Source of the DNA: Acrocarpospora catenulata
GTDB taxonomy: Bacteria; Actinomycetota; Actinomycetes; Streptosporangiales; Streptosporangiaceae
Direction: 5' to 3'
Length of the DNA stretch: 64,000 nt
Assembly: GCF_018476525.1 (NCBI RefSeq)
Contig: NZ_JAHCST010000001.1
Coordinates: forward strand, 124,001 to 188,000
The stretch's first letter is position 1, and the number at the start of each line of letters is the position of its first letter. Positions 51,764 to 59,697 of this stretch are shown piece by piece. Both the position numbers and the translations under genes were made by a program. The notes beneath the pieces were generated by a model that was not told the origin of the DNA, did no database searches, and saw nothing but the letters and a program-made list of their open reading frames with translations.

Positions 51764-52614
51764 CGTGCGGCTTCCTGTTGTTCAGGGGCGAACTGGACGC
51801 TCACCGAGCCCAGTCCGGCGAATGAGGCGCTGACACGGTCTCCCGGGGCCACCGGCGTAGCCCGGGTCATCGAGCCGGTGAGCACGACGTGACCGGCTTC
51901 GAGGGTGACGCCGAGCGGCCCGAGAGTGTTGGCGAGCCAGGTCAAGGAGTTCAGCGGTGAGCCGAGCACCGCGCCGCCGACACCCGTTGCCGCGATCTCG
52001 CCATTGCGGTAGAGCACACAGCCGGCCAGCCGGAGATCGATCGCGCGGGGGGAGACGGGGCGACCGCCCAGCACCACAGCGCCGGACGAGGCGTTGTCGG
52101 CTATCGTGTCCACAATGGTGATGCGCCAGTCGCGGATCCGGGAGTCGATGATTTCAAGGGCCGGCAGCAGGCAGTCGATCGCGCACACCGCGTCAGCGAT
52201 CGTGACCCCCGGCCCTCGCAGCGGCCGGGAGAGCACGAAGGCGACCTCAGGCTCCACCCTGGGCTGAATGAACATCGTGGCAGGGATGGGGACATGTTCG
52301 GGCGCGAACATGCTCCGCATCAGGTGCCCGTAGTCGGGCTGATCCACGTTGCTCTGTAGCTGCATCGCGCGCGAGGTCAGACCGACCTTGTAGCCGGCAA
52401 CCTGATCGCCGGCCGCGATCCAGCGGACGACCTGCGCCCGCTGGATGGCGTACGCGTCGGAGACATCGGCGGCGGGGTGACGCTCAATGACAGGTTCGGC
52501 CGGTTCGCCGCCGGCATACGCGGCAAGCAGTCGCTCGGCCGCTTCGGCATTGAGTACGGCAGTGCGGGAATCGTGCTGTCCAGCCAGGCCAGTCGGCATA
52601 TCCGTGCGCCTCAT
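51760..52614 (-). CDS. 2-keto-4-pentenoate hydratase family protein, second paralogue
   Basis: A 284-residue paralogue of the previous gene: VAGYKVGLTSRAMQLQSNVD, RVEPEVAFVLSRPLRGPGVT, ALEIIDSRIRDWRITIVDTI, IADNASSGAVVLG. It probably hydrates 2-hydroxypenta-2,4-dienoate or an analogue to a 4-hydroxy-2-oxo acid. The ATG at 52614 overlaps the SDR stop (TGATG), so the start is set by the neighbour; the open frame reaches 52671. The aldolase that should act next is missing from the window. Confidence 0.9.
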   Translation of the reverse strand: MRRTDMPTGLAGQHDSRTAVLNAEAAERLLAAYAGGEPAEPVIERHPAADVSDAYAIQRAQVVRWIAAGDQVAGYKVGLTSRAMQLQSNVDQPDYGHLMRSMFAPEHVPIPATMFIQPRVEPEVAFVLSRPLRGPGVTIADAVCAIDCLLPALEIIDSRIRDWRITIVDTIADNASSGAVVLGGRPVSPRAIDLRLAGCVLYRNGEIAATGVGGAVLGSPLNSLTWLANTLGPLGVTLEAGHVVLTGSMTRATPVAPGDRVSASFAGLGSVSVQFAPEQQEAAR

Positions 52615-53378
52615 CAGTACGTCGAGCGGCCGCCGGAGATGTCGAAGACAGCTCCAGTCGAGAAGGAACACTCGGGTGAACTCAGCCAGGCGACGAGGGC
52701 TGCCACCTCAGCGGGCCGGCCCAGACGTCCCATCGGGATCTTCGAGGTCATGTAAGTGACGTGGTCGGGTGTGGACTGACCCACCATCGGGGTGTCGATG
52801 AGTGCCGGAGTGATGACGTTCACCAATACCGAGGTCTCCACAAGCTCCTTCGCGAAGGCCTTCCCGAGGGCGATCACGCCGCCCTTGGAAGCGGAGTACG
52901 CACCGGCGAAAGGATTTCCTTCCTTACCGGCCACCGAAGCGAGTAAGACGACACGACCGGCTTCCGACCGCTTGAGGGCGCCAGCCACCGCACGGCACAT
53001 GTGAAATGTCCCGCCGAGGTTGATCCCGATCACGCGGTCCCATTCCGCGTCGCTCGTATCCATGATCGGGTCGTTGGCTCCCGCCGTTCCCGCGCAGTGC
53101 ACGAGCACGTCGATGCGTCCGAACCTGGCGATGATCGCCTGCACGGCTGCGGCGCACGCGGCGGAGTCGGTGACGTCGGTCCGGACTGCTATCGCACGCC
53201 CTCCCGCCTCGGTGATTTCCTTCGCGACGGTGCCGGCGGCGTCGAGGTCGATGTCGGCGACCGCGACGGCAAAACCGTCGGCGGCCAGGCGCAGCGCGCT
53301 CGCCCGGCCGATCCCAGACGCGGCCCCGGTGACGACCGCCACCCGCCGGTCATCGGCAATCTGCTGCATAGCGTCCAT
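52614..53378 (-). CDS. SDR family oxidoreductase, FabG-like
   Basis: A 254-residue classical short-chain dehydrogenase: TGAASGIGRA, a DIDLDAAG acidic end to strand 2 that predicts NAD preference, HCAGTAG, S in LLASVAGKEG, and YSASKGG. First gene of the minus-strand operon. ATG 53378 has GAGGA nine bases upstream; ATG 53393 is an alternative. It diverges from the amidohydrolase gene. Confidence 0.93.
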   Translation of the reverse strand: MDAMQQIADDRRVAVVTGAASGIGRASALRLAADGFAVAVADIDLDAAGTVAKEITEAGGRAIAVRTDVTDSAACAAAVQAIIARFGRIDVLVHCAGTAGANDPIMDTSDAEWDRVIGINLGGTFHMCRAVAGALKRSEAGRVVLLASVAGKEGNPFAGAYSASKGGVIALGKAFAKELVETSVLVNVITPALIDTPMVGQSTPDHVTYMTSKIPMGRLGRPAEVAALVAWLSSPECSFSTGAVFDISGGRSTY

Positions 53379-53648
53379 ATGCGAAATCCTCATCCGGCTC
53401 ACCTGGCCCACACCAGCGCGAAGAACCCGGGTCACCTATCCGGAATCGCGATTGAAGCCGCCCGAGACCGGCCGCGAGCAGGTCACCTTGTCGACCACAG
53501 CCCGACGGGGTCGTGGGGACCGGGCGCGGGAGTGCGGTCGCGGTCGGGGGTATCCGCATTCGGGGATCGACGTTGACCTTCGCATGGACCCTCGCGATGC
53601 TGCACGAAGTGGACGGATTCGTGGACCGCGCGAGGGGTGGTGCCCAGA
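53379..53648. promoter_or_regulatory. Divergent region between the minus-strand operon and the amidohydrolase
   Basis: About 270 bases. On the plus strand TTGACC (53573), 17 bases, GATGCT (53596) may be a promoter for the amidohydrolase. A single AGAAC half-site followed by the palindrome ACCCGGGT lies near 53401-53412; the full AGAAC-N3-GTTCT repeat is absent. No minus-strand promoter is obvious. Confidence 0.3.
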
Positions 53649-54521
53649 GTGAGCTTTGAAGTCGGTGGGTCGCTGATCCCGGTAGTCGACTGTCATCACC
53701 ATGTTGGGTCGATAGATCCGCCGGCCTGGCAGCAGCCGCAGTGGCGGGAGCAAGATCAGGCGGTGCGTTCGGCTTTCATGGGCCGCAACCGCATTGACCG
53801 TTGCGTCATCATGCCGATGCCGTTGATGACGCTGACTCACGCCAACGAGCGTTATGCCGCGGCGCATGACATGCTGGCGGCCTACCGGGCCGAGCGCCCT
53901 GACATGGTCGCCGCTGTCTGCGCGACGGTGAATCCGGCCGAGACGCGCACTGCCGAGCTGGAGCTGACCCGGTGTTTCGGCGAGCTGGGCTTCGCTGCGG
54001 TCTCCTACCATCACCGCTACCTCGGGCTAACGCTGAACGACGAGCGCATGACGTTGGTGCTGGAGCTGGCGCGGGCCTTCGACCGTGCCGTATTCGTGCA
54101 CATCCTGGCCGAATCGTCGGACATGGAGTCGCCGTGGCGGCTGTTCGCCCTGGCACGGCGATACCCGGACGTGCGGTTCCTCGCGCTCGACGGGTTCTCC
54201 AGCCCGCAGCAGGCCGCCTACCTTGTCGAGGTCGCCGGTGACTACCCCAACGTCTGGTTCGACACCGGGGTGGCCACTGCGGTCGCTCACGGTTTCGCGG
54301 ACTTCGTCCAGCGGTGGGGGCCCGCCCGGCTTGTGCTGGGGACGGACTACTACTCGGGCCCGCCGAACTTCTACACGGCATTCCCGGTACACGAGATTGC
54401 GGCGGTGGGGTTTGCCCCTGACGTGCTGAGCCGTATTGCCTACCGTAACGCGGGTGAGCTACTTCGGCTCGACGGGATCGGGCTGGGCGATGCGGGGGCT
54501 GCCGAGATCGTCTCGCCGTAA
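53649..54521 (+). CDS. Amidohydrolase family 2 protein (ACMSD-like)
   Basis: A 290-residue TIM-barrel metal enzyme. VVDCHHHVG near the N-terminus is the HxH metal motif; further ligands are probably H in FVHILAESSD and D in LVLGTDYYSG. Family 2 members include decarboxylases (ACMSD, gamma-resorcylate) and lactonases/hydrolases. GTG 53649 has GAGGGG 11 bases upstream; GTG 53637 is also possible. It is the last intact gene before the IS remnant and probably belongs to the pathway. Confidence 0.85.
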   Translation: MSFEVGGSLIPVVDCHHHVGSIDPPAWQQPQWREQDQAVRSAFMGRNRIDRCVIMPMPLMTLTHANERYAAAHDMLAAYRAERPDMVAAVCATVNPAETRTAELELTRCFGELGFAAVSYHHRYLGLTLNDERMTLVLELARAFDRAVFVHILAESSDMESPWRLFALARRYPDVRFLALDGFSSPQQAAYLVEVAGDYPNVWFDTGVATAVAHGFADFVQRWGPARLVLGTDYYSGPPNFYTAFPVHEIAAVGFAPDVLSRIAYRNAGELLRLDGIGLGDAGAAEIVSP

Positions 54522-54876
54522 CGTGGATGCCGGGTCGTCACCCGACGCCCGAGGTTTCATTGCAGGCGGTAGATTGTCCCGATCGGTACGGGGACATGGC
54601 TGTTGGGCGGACATCCCGAGGAAGAACATGATTCGGATGGACCTCGGCGGATGACCGTGTGGCGGGTGCTGGGCATCGTGGTGCCGGTCCTGCGCAACGT
54701 TTGAGGACCCGTCCGGCCCCGCGTCCAGCACGGGAGCCGTAGGAGCTTCCAGCCCGTGGTCGCGCGGTAGCGCAGGCAGCGCGCACGCCTGCGCCGGCCC
54801 CCCTGGAGCGACCTGCCGGTCGAAGCTTGCCCGCCCGAATCGATCAGGCATTGCCCCACCCGCGAAGGTTAGCTTA
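54522..54876. other. Intergenic stretch without recognisable gene
   Basis: About 355 bases between the amidohydrolase and the IS5 fragment. Several open frames exist on both strands, but none matches a family I know, and none continues the missing 5' part of the transposase. It is probably decayed sequence. Confidence 0.4.
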
Positions 54877-55552
54877 GGCCGGTCGCCTGCTGGAGGAAAT
54901 GCAGGTCAAGGACGACTCGATCGGCACCGTCGAGCTGACCGTCAGCATCGACTCCACCATCGCCCGCGCCCACCAGCACGCCGCCGGAGCACGAAAAAGG
55001 GGGACAACGACGAGACAATCGACAGCAAGCAGTCCCAAAAACGGCAGGCCCTCGGACGATCACGCGGCGGGCTCACCACCAAGCTCCACCTGATCACCGA
55101 AGCACGAGGCCTGCCCCTGGCCTTGCACCTGACCGGCGGAAACGTGGCCGACTGCACGGCCTTCGAGACAGTGATGGCCAAGTTCCGGCTCCGCCGCCGC
55201 ACTGGTCGGCCCCGCACCCGGCCCCGCCGCCTGCTGGGCGACAAGGGCTACTCCTCCAAGAAGATCCGTCTCTACCTGCGCCGACGCGGTGTCCAGGCGG
55301 TCATCCCCGAACGTCGGGATCAGAAGGCCAACCGCAAGCGCAAGGGCAGCCGCGGAGGCCGCCCTCCCGCCTTCGACGCGTCCACCTACAAGAGCCGCAA
55401 CCTGGTCGAGCGGTGCTTCGCCAAGCTCAAGCAGTGGCGGGGCATCGCCACCCGCTTCGACAAGCTCGCCAGCCGCTACCTCGCCGGCGCCGTCATCGCG
55501 TCCTTGTTGCTCTGGCTCCGCCAAGCCGAATTGTCAGACAGTCCCTAACGGG
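54877..55552 (+). mobile_element. IS5-family insertion sequence, 5'-truncated, transposase in two frames
   Basis: The C-terminal two-thirds of an IS5-family DDE transposase. First frame (from about 54878): RLLEEMQVKDDSIG, SIDSTIARAHQHAAGARK with the first catalytic D. At AAAAAGGGGG (54994-55003) the frame changes by -1 to DNDETIDSKQSQKRQALGRS, then GLTTKLHLITEARGLPLALH, LLGDKGYSSKKIR (second D) and LVERCFAKLKQWRGIATRFD (E), ending at 55548. The right end CAGACAGTCCCTA looks like an IS5-type terminus; no matching left end is present and a stop lies just upstream, so the element has lost its start. The frame change could be programmed slippage or decay. Confidence 0.75.
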
Positions 55553-55565
55553 ATGGGAGCAGTCG

Positions 55566-55757
55566 ATGACTGGCGGACGTCCCCCTCGGATCGACCTGGA
55601 CGACATCGTCCGAGCCGGTCGCGAGCTCGGCCTGAGCGGACTGAGCGTGAAAGCCGTGGCGGCACGGCTGGGCGTGACGTCGACCGCGCTCTACCGCTAC
55701 GTCGGCGGGCGATGGGACCTGGACCGGCTGGTGGGCGAGAGCATCCTCGCGGAGCTG
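55566..55757 (+). pseudogene. TetR regulator N-terminal fragment
   Basis: About 64 codons from ATG 55566: MTGGRPPRIDLDDIVRAGRE, then LSVKAVAARLGVTSTALYRY and VGGRWDLDRLVGESIL, a TetR DNA-binding head. It then runs into unrelated membrane-protein sequence, so the ligand domain is gone. It lies 14 bases after the IS end. Confidence 0.6.
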
Positions 55758-56262
55758 GAGTTGCGCTCGGGCTCGCCCTGCTGTCGGTCTCCGGCCCGCT
55801 GGGCCCTCGCCGCCCTCGCGGGCGTACCCGTGCTGCTCGGCGCGTTCTGGGCCGCCGGACGCGTCAGCCGCACCGCCGACCGGGCGGCCGCCGAGGTCAA
55901 CAGCGCGCTCACCGAGAGGATCGTCGAGTTCGCCCGTACCCAGCAGGCCCTCCGCTCGGCCCGCCGTGCCGAGCCCGCGCGCAGCCATGTCGGCGCCATC
56001 CTCGCCGCACAGCACAGCGCCACGGTCAGGCTGCTGCTCATGCAGATCCCCGGGCAGTTGCTGTTCAGCATCGCGAGCCAGCTCGCCCTCGTGCTCCTGG
56101 CCGGCACCACGACGGTCCTGGCCGTGCGCGGCGCACTCACCATCCCCGAGGCGATCGCGCTCATCGTCGTCATCGCCCGCTACCTCGAGCCGTTCATCGC
56201 GGTCGGGGATGCGGGCTCCGCCCTGTCCGGCGGCGAATGCCAGCGTGCTGAAGTCGACCCCT
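55758..56262 (+). pseudogene. ABC exporter fragment (membrane domain joined to ATPase signature)
   Basis: Starts VALGLALLSVSGPL in one frame, slips near 55795, and continues LAGVPVLLGAFWAAGRVSR, VEFARTQQALRSARRAEPAR, IVVIARYLEPF, the membrane domain of a siderophore-exporter or IrtA/B-like ABC protein. It then jumps to AGSALSGGECQRAEVD, the ABC signature region of the ATPase, without Walker A. At least one internal deletion and one frameshift; not functional. Confidence 0.6.
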
Positions 56263-56372
56263 CTCTCCGTGCCGGAGACCGCGTGGACGACCTCGGGGTC
56301 CGCTCCGTCGACGGCCCTGGACGCGCCGAGTTTGAGGGCGAGGTCCCGCTGGTCAGGGTTGAGGCCGACCAT
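56235..56372 (-). pseudogene. Zinc alcohol dehydrogenase fragment
   Basis: Minus strand: MVGLNPDQRDLALKLGASRA, VDGADPEVVHAVSGTERGVD. This is the NAD-binding strand and helix of a medium-chain alcohol dehydrogenase (compare GVDxxxxRxxLAxxLGA). About 45 codons remain. It abuts the acetaldehyde dehydrogenase fragment on one side and the ABC fragment on the other. Confidence 0.5.
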
Positions 56373-56729
56373 CTAGATGGCGTACGCGGTGGTCTCGGTG
56401 AACTCGTCGATGTTGGCGCGGGTGCCGGGCCCGGCGGAGCGGGAGGCGATGGACGCGACGATCTCGGCGTACGGCAGCGGGGTGACACGGGAGACGGCGG
56501 CGACGATCGGGATGGTGGCCTGCCCACCGCACGTCACCATGTTCAGGTCGGTGGCTCCGCCGGCGAGGTGTTCGGCCAGATTCACGGGAGGGACGACGAA
56601 CGGCCCGACGGCCGCGGGGGTCGGGTCTACGAGGGTCTTGCCGTACGGGTCGAGCTTGATCGCGTTGGCGATGTGGGCCCTGGCGGAAGTCGCGTCGAAG
56701 ATGATGTCGATCTCGTCGAACCCGTCCAT
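56373..56729 (-). pseudogene. Acylating acetaldehyde dehydrogenase fragment (MhpF/DmpF/HsaG family)
   Basis: 119 codons of the middle of an acetaldehyde dehydrogenase (acetylating): [35 protein letters not shown], the catalytic-cysteine segment [20 protein letters not shown], and [19 protein letters not shown]-like sequence ([15 protein letters not shown]). Both ends are missing. In meta-cleavage pathways this enzyme takes the final acetaldehyde or propanal to acyl-CoA; the preceding hydratase paralogues are intact 4 kb away. It is probably the stump of the last step. Confidence 0.7.
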
Positions 56730-56760
56730 CGCGATCAGCCCGTCAGCGGCTCAAAGTTCC

Positions 56761-56997
56761 GACCACCGCCGTCGAGGTGTGGCGCGGGCATCAGATGAAC
56801 TCGACCAGGACGGTTCGCCGCTCGAACCGACCCTGGAACGACGCACTCGCGCCACCGTCACCTCGATGTCCGGCCTCGGTGCCGAGATCTTCGCCGTTCT
56901 CGGCTTCGCCGGATACGCCCTGGGTTCAATCCGGGCCCCCAACTGGGCAGCATTGCCGTACCTGCTGATCGCCGCAGTCTGGTCACGGCGTCCCTGA
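56761..56997 (+). other. Possible fragment of unknown origin
   Basis: An open stretch reading RGVARASDELDQDGSPLEPT, then a hydrophobic part GAEIFAVLGFAGYALGSI and ending LIAAVWSRRP at TGA 56995. No start of its own and no recognised family. It may be another piece in the same wreckage. Confidence 0.2.
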
Positions 56998-57507
56998 CTG
57001 GGAAGGGCGGATCCGCGAGTAAAGCACCTGGTCGTGCCACGCCCCGCCCCGCCACTGGGCGCTGCGCACCACCCCCTCCCGGGTGAACCCGGCCTTCTCC
57101 AGCACCCGCTGCTCGGCGAGGTTCCCGGCATCGGTGAAGGACTGCACCCGCTCCGCGCGAGTGTGCGCGAACAGGTAGTCGGCGATCTGCCGCTGCGCCT
57201 CGGTACCCGCGCCCTTGCCCCGGAAGTCGGCGAACACCCAGATCCCGATGGTCCAGCACCAGGACGTGACGTCCGGCCCCCAGGAGTTCATCCACCAGGC
57301 GACCCACCCGGCCGGCTGCCCGTCCGCCTCGATGGTCATCTGGCCGGAGTCGTGACCGAGCAGCCCGTTCTCCATGAACTCCCGGCGCAGCCCGTGCGAG
57401 TTCCGGTACCCGAACCACTGGAACTCCCCGGTCCCCTCGGGCGTGGTCCGCTCCCGATCGAACAAATCAAGATCGCTGGCCCGTACGGGCCGGAGCGTGA
57501 CCTCCAT
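56983..57507 (-). CDS. GNAT family N-acetyltransferase (RimJ/RimL-like)
   Basis: A 174-residue GNAT enzyme. VTLRPVRASDLDLFDR is the usual opening; the acetyl-CoA loop is VFADFRGKGAGTEAQR and the C-terminal block EKAGFTREGVVRSAQWRGG is as in RimJ/RimL-type members that acetylate protein N-termini or small amines. The ATG at 57507 is the second of two adjacent. First intact gene of ordinary chromosome after the island. Confidence 0.9.
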   Translation of the reverse strand: MEVTLRPVRASDLDLFDRERTTPEGTGEFQWFGYRNSHGLRREFMENGLLGHDSGQMTIEADGQPAGWVAWWMNSWGPDVTSWCWTIGIWVFADFRGKGAGTEAQRQIADYLFAHTRAERVQSFTDAGNLAEQRVLEKAGFTREGVVRSAQWRGGAWHDQVLYSRIRPSQSGTP

Positions 57508-57565
57508 CATTGCCTCCTGACATCAGGGAACCAGCCGTACACGATAGCGCCACCAACGGTCTTGG

Positions 57566-58207
57566 TCAGGACCGGGTGAGAAAGTCCCCGAGCCCGTGTT
57601 CCAGGAGGTCGAAACCGGCGTTGGCCGCGCGTACCGCGTCGGCGTAGACGGCGTCGGAGGACTCCCCTTCCACGATGCGGCGGGTGTTGACGACCTGGAG
57701 GCGGCGCCAGAGCGCGGTGAGCTGGCTGGCCGCGATCCCGGCCCGGATGTCGCCGGGGGACTCGGCCTCCAGCAGGCGGGCCAGGCGCTCCTCCGCGAAG
57801 ACCTGGATCATGAAGAGCCTGCCCATCAGCGAGGGCGTGCCCCGGACCAGGTGGAGCATGTTCATGGCGGCGGCGCTGTCGTCCAGGCCGGTGTCACTGC
57901 TGCGCCGCTCCAGCCGGGCCAGGAACTCCCGCCGGGAGGCCGCGACGAGGGACTCCCCGGGCCGCCGCTCGCCGAGCACGCGCATGGCGTCGGCGTACAT
58001 CTGCTCCTCCAGCGGCGCCAGCACCAGGTCTTCCTTGGTCGGGAAGTAGTTGAAGACGGTCATCTTCGACACCTGCGCGGCGGCGGCCACCTCGGCCACC
58101 GACACCTCGTCGAAGCCCCGCTCCAGGAAGAGCGCGATGGCGGCGTCGTGGATCGCGCGCCTGGTCTGCAGCTTCTTCCGCTCCCGCAGGCCCATCGTTT
58201 CGCTCAC
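57566..58207 (-). CDS. TetR family regulator of the adjacent efflux pump
   Basis: A 213-residue TetR regulator: RRAIHDAAIALFLERGFDEV, SVAEVAAAAQVSKMTVFNYF, PTKEDLVLAPLEEQ. It diverges from the MFS gene across 53 bases (58208-58260), which contain TTGACTGAGTACAAG and a second TTGACC; the operator is probably there. Expected role: repress the pump and be released by its substrate. Confidence 0.93.
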   Translation of the reverse strand: MSETMGLRERKKLQTRRAIHDAAIALFLERGFDEVSVAEVAAAAQVSKMTVFNYFPTKEDLVLAPLEEQMYADAMRVLGERRPGESLVAASRREFLARLERRSSDTGLDDSAAAMNMLHLVRGTPSLMGRLFMIQVFAEERLARLLEAESPGDIRAGIAASQLTALWRRLQVVNTRRIVEGESSDAVYADAVRAANAGFDLLEHGLGDFLTRS

Positions 58208-58260
58208 CCGCCGATCATATCAATGTTGACTGAGTACAAGTTTTGACCCAGTCTAGAGAT

Positions 58261-59697
58261 GTGACGGAGAAGCAGAAGAAGTTCGCCATGGCGGGGTGCC
58301 TGCTCACCCTCGTGCTGGCCATCCTCGACCAGAACATCGTCTCCACCGCCGCCTGGTCGATCGTCGGCGACCTCGACCCCGCCCACGGCATCGAGCGCCT
58401 CCCCTGGCTGGTCACCGCGTACGCGCTGGCCGCCACCATCGCCCTCCCCCTGTACGGCAAGCTCTGCGACGTGTACGGCTCCAAGGGCGTCTACATCGCC
58501 GCGGTCGCCCTCTTCCTGGCGGGTTCGGCCCTCTGCGCCGTCTCGGGCGACATGACCCAGCTGATCGCGGCCCGCTGCGTCCAGGGACTGGGCGGCGGCG
58601 GCCTGATGAGCGTCACCCTGGTGGTGTTCGCCCACCTCACCCCGGCAGAACGGCGGGCGGGCGCGGGCGGCGCGGGCGGCCTGATCGCCGGGCTCGGCAT
58701 GGTCACCGGACCCCTGCTCGGCGGTTTCCTCGCCGACCACCTGGGCTGGCGCTGGATCTTCCTGGTCAACCTGCCCATCGGGGCGGTGATCCTGTTCAGC
58801 GCGGCGACCCTGCGCCTGCCCGACGGCGGCCTGCGCCACCGGATCGACTACCTGGGCGCGGCCATCTTCGCCCTCGCCGCCTCGGCGCTGCTGCTGGTCA
58901 CCGAGTGGGGCGGCGACGAGTACCCGTGGACGTCGCCCGTCATCCTCACCCTCACCGCGCTCTGCCTCGCCCTAGCGGCGGCCTTCGTCTGGCGGGAGCG
59001 GACCGCGCCGGAACCGATCGTCCCACTCGACCTGCTGCGGGACCGGGTGGTGCGGATCGCCCTCCCGCTCCAGCTGGTCGCCAGCTTCGCCATGGTCGGC
59101 GCCATCCTGTTCGTCATCATCTACCTGCGGGCCGCCCGCGCGGTGCCCGCCGCCGACGCGGGGTTCTACCTCATCCCGATGGCGGCCGGCATGGCCCTGT
59201 CCGGCCTGATCTCCGGTCGCGCCCTCAGCCGGGGCGCGCAGCCGCGCACCTTCCTGCTGGCCGGTCTGGCGAGCGCCGCCGCCGCGCTGGCGTTGCTCGG
59301 CTTCCTCAGCCCGGACACCCCGTTCTGGACCATCCACCTCTACCTGGCACTGCTCGGCGCCGGGTTCGGGCAGATCGTCGGGATCATCATCCTGGTCGTG
59401 CAGAACGCCGTGCCGCTCGGGCTGCTCGGCACGGCCACCACCACCATCCGCTTCATCCAGACCCTCGGGATCAGCCTGGGCTCGGCCGCCTTCGGCCTGA
59501 TCCTCACCCGGGTGAGCGCGTCCCATCTGCCGCCGGGCGTCACCGCCACCCAGCCGCCGCCCGGCGTGCACGACCAGGCGGTGGCGGCGATCGTGGCCGG
59601 CACCGACGCGGTCTTCCTGACCGCCGCCGCGATCATGGTCTTCGCCCTGCTGCTGGCCACCCGGCTGCGTACTCAACCGGTCCCGGCCGTTGTCTAA
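58261..59697 (+). CDS. MFS drug efflux transporter, DHA2 (14-helix) family
   Basis: A 478-residue transporter with 14 predicted helices. VLAILDQNIVSTAAWSIVGD in helix 1 is the DHA2 motif D1, GKLCDVYGSKGVYIAAVALF loop 2-3 motif A, and GAGGLIAGLGMVTGPLLGGF-like sequence in helix 5 motif C. The GTG at 58261 is the likely start; TTG 58243 is the alternative. It is paired with the divergent TetR, the usual drug-efflux arrangement. Confidence 0.92.
   Translation: MTEKQKKFAMAGCLLTLVLAILDQNIVSTAAWSIVGDLDPAHGIERLPWLVTAYALAATIALPLYGKLCDVYGSKGVYIAAVALFLAGSALCAVSGDMTQLIAARCVQGLGGGGLMSVTLVVFAHLTPAERRAGAGGAGGLIAGLGMVTGPLLGGFLADHLGWRWIFLVNLPIGAVILFSAATLRLPDGGLRHRIDYLGAAIFALAASALLLVTEWGGDEYPWTSPVILTLTALCLALAAAFVWRERTAPEPIVPLDLLRDRVVRIALPLQLVASFAMVGAILFVIIYLRAARAVPAADAGFYLIPMAAGMALSGLISGRALSRGAQPRTFLLAGLASAAAALALLGFLSPDTPFWTIHLYLALLGAGFGQIVGIIILVVQNAVPLGLLGTATTTIRFIQTLGISLGSAAFGLILTRVSASHLPPGVTATQPPPGVHDQAVAAIVAGTDAVFLTAAAIMVFALLLATRLRTQPVPAVV

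Noticed and set aside
23354-54521. A cholesterol/steroid degradation cluster
   Set aside because: The KstR-like TetR, CYP125-like P450 and thiolase-DUF35 pair suggest it, but ketosteroid dehydrogenase, the HsaAB/HsaC/HsaD ring-cleavage set and Mce import genes are absent.
55413-56798. A single 461-codon protein downstream of the IS
   Set aside because: It strings together out-of-frame transposase, a TetR head, ABC exporter pieces and the antisense of dehydrogenase fragments; it is a chance open frame.
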